NCBI GenBank assembly: GCA_030141605.1
Contig: JAQGDQ010000086.1
Location: forward strand, 57,418 to 121,417
DNA from: Tubiluchus corallicola
Taxonomy: Eukaryota > Priapulida > Priapulimorpha > Priapulimorphida > Tubiluchidae
Direction: 5' to 3'
Length of the DNA stretch: 64,000 bases
This document shows positions 59,601-64,000 of this stretch, piece by piece; the stretch's first letter is position 1, and each line of letters starts with the position of its first letter. A program made the translations under genes and the position numbers. The notes beneath the pieces were generated by a model. The model was not told the DNA's origin and made no database searches. It worked only from the letters and a program-made list of their open reading frames with translations.

Positions 59601-62600
59601 CATCGTAAGTTTGTTCTGTGTGAATTTTTATTGGGTAGCTCTATGTATGTGTTATCTCATACAGAAGTACCTCATTATAAATTATTGCACTACTTATATT
59701 TATGTATTATATGCATAATTTGTATCACAAATGTGTGAATATGTGTGACATTTTATTTTCTAAATTGAGAAAATCTAATTTCTAAACGAGTTCATTGTTT
59801 TGCTAGATGTACTTTTTACCAAACTTAGAATGTAACAGTAACAGTTAAGTGTCTATCATATTGTTGTCTATCAATTGCTGCATTACTTTGTTCTAATTTT
59901 AAAACATACGAATTCGTTCTCTGATGTGCGATATAACACATGTTAAAGGGAAAACTTGTGACTTTGGAGATCAGTTATGTATTTTTTCAACTGATGTGGC
60001 GATATCGTTCTTTTTTAATTAACTAATTTTCGTATATTTCAGGTTATTTTTATTACTGAGTATATGTCTTCTGGTTCACTGAAGTCTTTTCTACAGAAGA
60101 CAAAGAAGAATAACAAAACCATCAATCCAAAGGCAAGTTTTTTTGCCATTTGTGTGTCTTGTAGGTGGTGAAGAAAAAAGTCTGTTTTAATAGCAAACCT
60201 TTCCCGGCGACCATTTGATTTTTGCAATCTGCACACATGCATATAATAAACTACTATAAACTGAACTCGGGAAAAGAGAGCAAAACAAAAGCTGATGTGC
60301 TTATCAATTCATAAATGCATGCTTTTTTATTCTTTGTTTTTGTTTTAACATGTCATGTTACTCATTTTGTACGACACATGGGTTGCCATTGTGTAGACAT
60401 AGCAGAATCTAAAGACTACGTGAACTTGTGAAAGTTTGTTTAACTAATAACTTACTTCAGCGCTTAGTGTGTCTCATATTCAAATTCTAATAATTATAGA
60501 AATTTAGGCTACTTTTTTTCAAGGTTTTCCTGTATTTATCTGCGTTTTCTTAATCTGGAAAATTTAGGTCATTTAGTGTTGTATTTTAATGAAGTCGGCT
60601 ATTTTGTTGTTTTTTCTGCTCATACAAACCATATCAACTAATGAAATTAGATTATGATGCCAATTTATGTATGTTTGCAATTTTAAAGTCATTGAGTAAA
60701 TCAAATTTTTGATAATCAACAAATATGCGAACATGTGTTTGCTTGAAGTTTTGTTCGAAGTTTGACCTTTGTAATTGAACATTTTTCTGCTTTGCTTCGT
60801 GCCACTAGTGTTGTATTGCTTTTGAAGTGGCACTTTTATGTTCTTATTTTTTTCTAGTCTTGGAAACGTTGGTGCACGCAGATTCTATCAGCATTAAGGT
60901 GAGGAAATAGCTGCCACTAGTCAGCAAAAAGAACTTTATTGCTAGAGTTATGTATTAATTAGAAGTGTCTGTATTTGGTTAAAAATAGTAAATTTATTGT
61001 AGAAAGTCGAGGCATATAAAATTTACATGTTAGTCCTATATGTGAAAAAATTGTTAGTAACTAAAAGGTGAAAAGGTAACAGCTCAGCTATAGCAGCCTG
61101 TGTAATCCTGCCTTTGCTTTTGTTTGTTTTCTAGCTACCTACACTCTTGTGATCCACCTATAATCCATGGGAATCTTTCATGTGATACGATTTTCATCCA
61201 ACACAATGGATTGATTAAAATAGGTTCAGGTAAGTAGAAAATTGAGACAGGTACACCCGAAAAATTGGATGAGTAACAAAGGTTAGCCATAGAGCAAAAG
61301 AGGTATTACGGTGATGAAAAGCATAAAACTGAAAACGTGTGCAGTATGACTCATCATTGTAGTATTCACTCAGTGATGATTCACTGGTTGTACTATCTAA
61401 AATAATTCTTAAATTCTGACTCTTTGCCTTTGTCCCAGTGGCACTTTAGAATTTAATAGATGTAGAAAATTGAATCATTTTTTAAAGTATACATTATATA
61501 AATTAAAAGTCCAAAATATTGCCTTTTCACAGTGACCATAATTTTGTAAAAGCAAGAAAAAATGTGATTTGGTGCAAATATCCCATAATATGCTTACTAT
61601 CAAATTTTTCATTTCAGTTGCCCCAGATGCAATCCACCAGCATGTCAAAACGTGTCGCCACGAGAAGAAAAACATGTATTACATTGCACCGGAGTATGGA
61701 GGTGGGCATTTTTACCATTAACAGTGTGTATAATTTCCACAAAATTTTTAAAGGAACATTTTTCAGCTGTAGTAATCCAAAGACTGCTGAGGTGGCTAAA
61801 GCTATAAGCGAGAGCATAACCCTTCTAAACTCCCAATTTTACCGTATGTGCCAAACAAGGACCAGACCTGACCGATGTGTCTCAGACTGTCACAACAGGT
61901 GAGGCAGTGACTAACTAATGACTACGCCCGAGCCTTTTATTTGCCCCTCTGGGACTAAGCTTTACATAGTTCGTTAGCCAAGTCAGTATTTACGAGTGCT
62001 ATTTCTGGGTTATCAATTATGAGACTGTACATATCAATAGTGTTGCTTTGGCTTCAGACAATCGTACACAGGTGATGTCACTTGCATGAGATGGCTTGAG
62101 TGACTGACATGGCTTCAGGTTAGCGGGCAGTTCTGTTTTTTGCATCTATCAAAGCTTGCTAATGTAAATATTTTCATTTGTTCGAACTAAATGTTTTGGC
62201 ACACTTTTCATAAGATTGCATTCAAATGTGTTTCACAGTCGAAATTATGTAGAATTCGCCTTAAAAAATCGTTGAAAACATCACTTCAACATCACAGAAC
62301 AGCAACTTTGCCTAAAATTCTGCAATGCGTTCGATATCTACTTTGATTTCCTAGGACACTATATGGCAATTTTCCATGCGACCTAACTATTGTTTCCATG
62401 GGATACCTCTATTTTGTGAAGATTGCATCCGTCTTTGTCATTAAATTTTTATATGGAAAATTCATCGTCGTTATTTTCACTAATAATAGGAACTTGACAT
62501 TCATTTAGTATACAAAATCATAGTTATACGAACTATTCTGTTGTTGATTTTGAAATAATCAGCAATTTATGATTATAAAATTTATTTTTAATCGTTTCCA

Positions 62601-63851
62601 AAGTTCTGAGGGTTGTGTAAATTTTTCTTATGTGCCTATTTTCGTAGCTTATAAATGAGTAAAAATGTGTCTGCCTTTCCCAGGCTTTCAGAGGAGCATG
62701 GTTTTTCAGTATGGTAAGTTGCATGGGGAATGTGGCTGTGTTTGCAGCTTAAATAGACATTCGCTCTCGCATTTTACTTAGCGAACAATAGATGGCAGAC
62801 ATTTACTATATGATTATGCAACGTCAAATTTTACATTTTTGTTCTTTGTGCATTGATTTTTTGTACCATTCAAGGTGTTGTACATCCCTTTTCACCAGTG
62901 TTGTACACAATAACTTCCTGACTAGTCTAGCCTTCATAGCAGTAATGTGAGCTGGTAAGTTAATTAATAAGGCAACACAAATGTGTGAAAGACTTACGAC
63001 TCCAAGCTATAAGAAATTTGGCGGTAAAGATTTTGTCGCTTTTAGTACCAGATGTAGGATGCATTTCAGTGTGGTGTGCTATGGAACTTGAGAGGATAGT
63101 CAAGGCACAGGTCATTTACAACTCAAAAATTGCATGGAGTTGGTCCAAGTTTGGGCAACTTCTAATGACAGATGGGAAACAGCTTTTTGCAGATAATCGG
63201 TAGTCCATGACCTTGAGTGTGTTGTTCAAGTTCAAAGTCATAGGTTATGGAATTAGCCTCCGAACTTAGCTTACATGTTGCATCAGATAGTGGAAAGATT
63301 TTAGTACTAGTCAATGGCCGTTGTCAGTTAGTGATTTCAGAAAATGTAAGGAATTGGGTAATCAGTGTTATACTACTCATAAAGAATCATGAGGACAATT
63401 TTCTTGAGGATTGTATGAAAATTTCTTTGTTTGAGGAATATGCATTTAAGTATGCGGAGTAAACTGAGAAGTGCAAAGGATAATTTAGTATATGTCATTC
63501 ATTACAATTTTTGTACTGTTTTGGCAAATTTGAACAGTTCATTGCGCAGCCAACAAAATTTGCGTAAAAAAATTTAAAAATTTCTGTATCCTGCTTTCCA
63601 TCCCGAAAAAATACTGGTCTATATAGAAAAACATACAGCATTGTTTACAATCTGCCATCTTTTTGTCTATAATCCAGCCACCAGCATTTAGCTATAGAAT
63701 TAATGATTAATGGCAAAATCTTTTAACATTTATTTCGTTAACTGATGCATAGAGTTTGCTTCTTGCATGTTTTTAATGCTTTTATATTTCAGCTGGGGAG
63801 GATTGCACAACAGCGGTGGATATCTACGCTTTTGGCATTTGCGTTTTGGAG
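53458..63851 (+). CDS. NRBP1: NRBP1 pseudokinase, first 8 coding exons (partial at window end)
   Basis: Joined exons: 53458-53604, 58762-58878, 59372-59473, 60043-60132, 60858-60898, 61135-61229, 61618-61701, 63793-63851. They give 245 residues in one frame, and the gene continues past 64000. NRBP1 (Madm in fly) is a kinase-like adaptor that binds TSC22-family proteins and acts in membrane traffic and protein turnover. The acidic EDDECEILEESPCGRW at 29-43 is the hallmark of the family. The kinase fold is degenerate as in NRBP: VVWN (73-76) in place of VAIK, HGN (177-179) in place of HRD, and GSV (196-198) in place of DFG. APE (221-223) and the DIYAFG helix (235-240) are kept. The remaining kinase C-lobe and the TSC22-binding C-terminus lie outside the window. 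Confidence 0.96.
53605..58761 (+). other. NRBP1 intron 1, 5.2 kb
   Basis: The longest intron. It holds a CA/TA microsatellite (about 55160-55226), the inverted hAT-like relic (55227-55515), and otherwise plain AT-rich DNA. No extra exon with a conserved frame was found. Confidence 0.8.
55227..55515 (-). mobile_element. Partial, inverted relative of the hAT-type MITE
   Basis: Reverse complement of this segment aligns along its length with 43900-44164. It ends in TAGTGTTGCTTCGGAC, close to the right-hand terminus of the other copy, and shares GATAGATTAAATGAAAACG and TTTTTCATTATCCGAACTGA. The other terminus is missing or too diverged, so no target duplication can be shown. It lies in NRBP1 intron 1. 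Confidence 0.7.
58762..58878 (+). CDS. NRBP1: NRBP1 exon 2 (residues 50-88)
   Basis: Encodes VQQRDVPGIDVAYLAMDTEE and GVEVVWNEVKFSERKN, nearly identical to human. Acceptor TTTTTTCAG, donor GGAA|GTAGGT. Confidence 0.97.
59372..59473 (+). CDS. NRBP1: NRBP1 exon 3 (residues 89-122)
   Basis: Encodes VFDNLTQLEHPNIVKFHKYW, the helix-C to strand-4 part. Acceptor TGCACGCAG, donor AGG|GTATGT. Confidence 0.96.
60043..60132 (+). CDS. NRBP1: NRBP1 exon 4 (residues 123-152), GC donor
   Basis: Encodes VIFITEYMSSGSLKSFLQKT and KKNNKTINPK. The only donor that keeps frame with exon 5 is AAG|GCAAGT, a GC-AG intron. The nearby GT at 60137 would shift the frame. Confidence 0.93.
60858..60898 (+). CDS. NRBP1: NRBP1 exon 5 (residues 153-166)
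   Basis: A 41-base exon encoding SWKRWCTQILSAL and two bases of Ser166. Acceptor TTTTTTTCTAG, donor TAAG|GTGAGG. Confidence 0.95.
61135..61229 (+). CDS. NRBP1: NRBP1 exon 6 (residues 166-198)
   Basis: Encodes SYLHSCDPPIIHGNLSCDTI and FIQHNGLIKIGS. Carries the degenerate catalytic loop (HGN) and the GS of the DFG-equivalent. Acceptor TGTTTTCTAG, donor CAG|GTAAGT. Confidence 0.97.
61618..61701 (+). CDS. NRBP1: NRBP1 exon 7 (residues 198-226)
   Basis: Encodes VAPDAIHQHVKTCRHEKKN and MYYIAPEYG with the APE motif. Acceptor TTCATTTCAG, donor GGAG|GTGGGC, phase 1. Confidence 0.95.
61767..61898 (+). other. Cryptic exon candidate in NRBP1 intron 7 (132 nt)
   Basis: An acceptor (CATTTTTCAG, ending 61766) and donor (ACAG|GTGAGG) bound 132 bases. 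One frame is open for 43 codons, but inclusion after exon 7 would use another frame and reach TAA after 13 codons. It would therefore act as a poison exon, or the match is by chance. Confidence 0.25.
61902..63792 (+). other. Remainder of NRBP1 intron 7
   Basis: Apart from the 30-nt microexon candidate at 62684-62713, this holds AT-rich sequence with short open frames (62985-63203, 63247-63462) that match no family and are bounded by no convincing splice sites. Confidence 0.6.
62684..62713 (+). other. NRBP1: Candidate in-frame 30-nt cassette microexon of NRBP1
   Basis: CTGCCTTTCCCAG|GCTTTC and TATG|GTAAGT are both strong splice sites. The 30 bases keep phase 1 on both sides and contain no stop. 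Inclusion would add a Gly and FQRSMVFQY between residue 225 and Ala226, just after the APE motif. No counterpart is known to me in NRBP proteins, so this is a prediction. Confidence 0.4.
63793..63851 (+). CDS. NRBP1: NRBP1 exon 8 (residues 226-245)
   Basis: Encodes AGEDCTTAVDIYAFGICVLE, the helix-F segment. Acceptor ATATTTCAG, donor GAG|GTAAGA, phase 0. The following exons are outside the window. Confidence 0.96.
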
Positions 63852-64000
63852 GTAAGAAACTAAAATTTTTTGTGTGCTTGTATGTTGTTTACAAAATATC
63901 ACAATTAATATTATTGTTTGTATGGAAAAATCCTTGCATCAGTCAATCATGCATGTTAAACTGTAACTGCACAGTGTTTTGGAAACTTTTTCATGGTAGT

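Noticed and set aside
1-64000. CRISPR, operon-like or other prokaryotic defence system
   Set aside because: The window is clearly nuclear animal DNA with spliced genes; repeats here are microsatellites, minisatellites and transposon relics.

Overview
This is an AT-rich nuclear window from an animal. It has spliceosomal introns of about 0.15 to 5.2 kb, TATA, CRE and AATAAA-type signals, abundant simple repeats, and four animal protein-coding genes. The long gene-free stretches, small transposon relics and repeated AGGCCTA-type motifs fit an invertebrate with a medium or large genome. I cannot name the phylum from the sequence.

Layout. 1-1620: a CCACA-rich satellite-like edge, then a GC-rich patch of unknown origin. 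1621-2025 (+): a compact intronless gene of the ZC2HC1 (C2HC zinc finger) family. 2026-6170: repeats, chiefly two inverted arrays of a short TTGGACAC-type unit that flank a 5'-truncated LINE tail. 6171-8495 (-): an intronless XK-related (XKR) membrane protein with a very long cytoplasmic tail. About 9.1-41 kb: a gene desert of about 31 kb holding microsatellites, small tandem duplications and one tRNA-like SINE relic. 41902-53028 (-): a complete 11-exon PPM1G-type PP2C phosphatase of 744 residues. 53458 to the window end (+): the first 8 coding exons (245 residues) of the pseudokinase NRBP1. All exons of these two genes were placed by hand; every junction keeps frame, all introns are GT-AG except one GC-AG, and the PPM1G exons total 2235 bases (745 codons including stop).

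PPM1G and NRBP1 are divergent, with 429 bases between their start codons. The human orthologues are also neighbours in head-to-head orientation at 2p23.3, so this looks like an ancient shared promoter. The NRBP1 side has a TATA box and an 11-residue upstream ORF whose start region is a 14-base duplicate of the true start. NRBP1 intron 7 holds an unannotated 30-base, frame-preserving candidate microexon.

Mobile DNA inside the genes includes a hAT-type MITE with a perfect 8-bp target duplication in PPM1G intron 9, an inverted partial relative of it in NRBP1 intron 1, a TA-flanked Tc1/mariner-type MITE in PPM1G intron 4, and a tRNA-derived SINE head in PPM1G intron 2. I found no prokaryotic, CRISPR or viral system.
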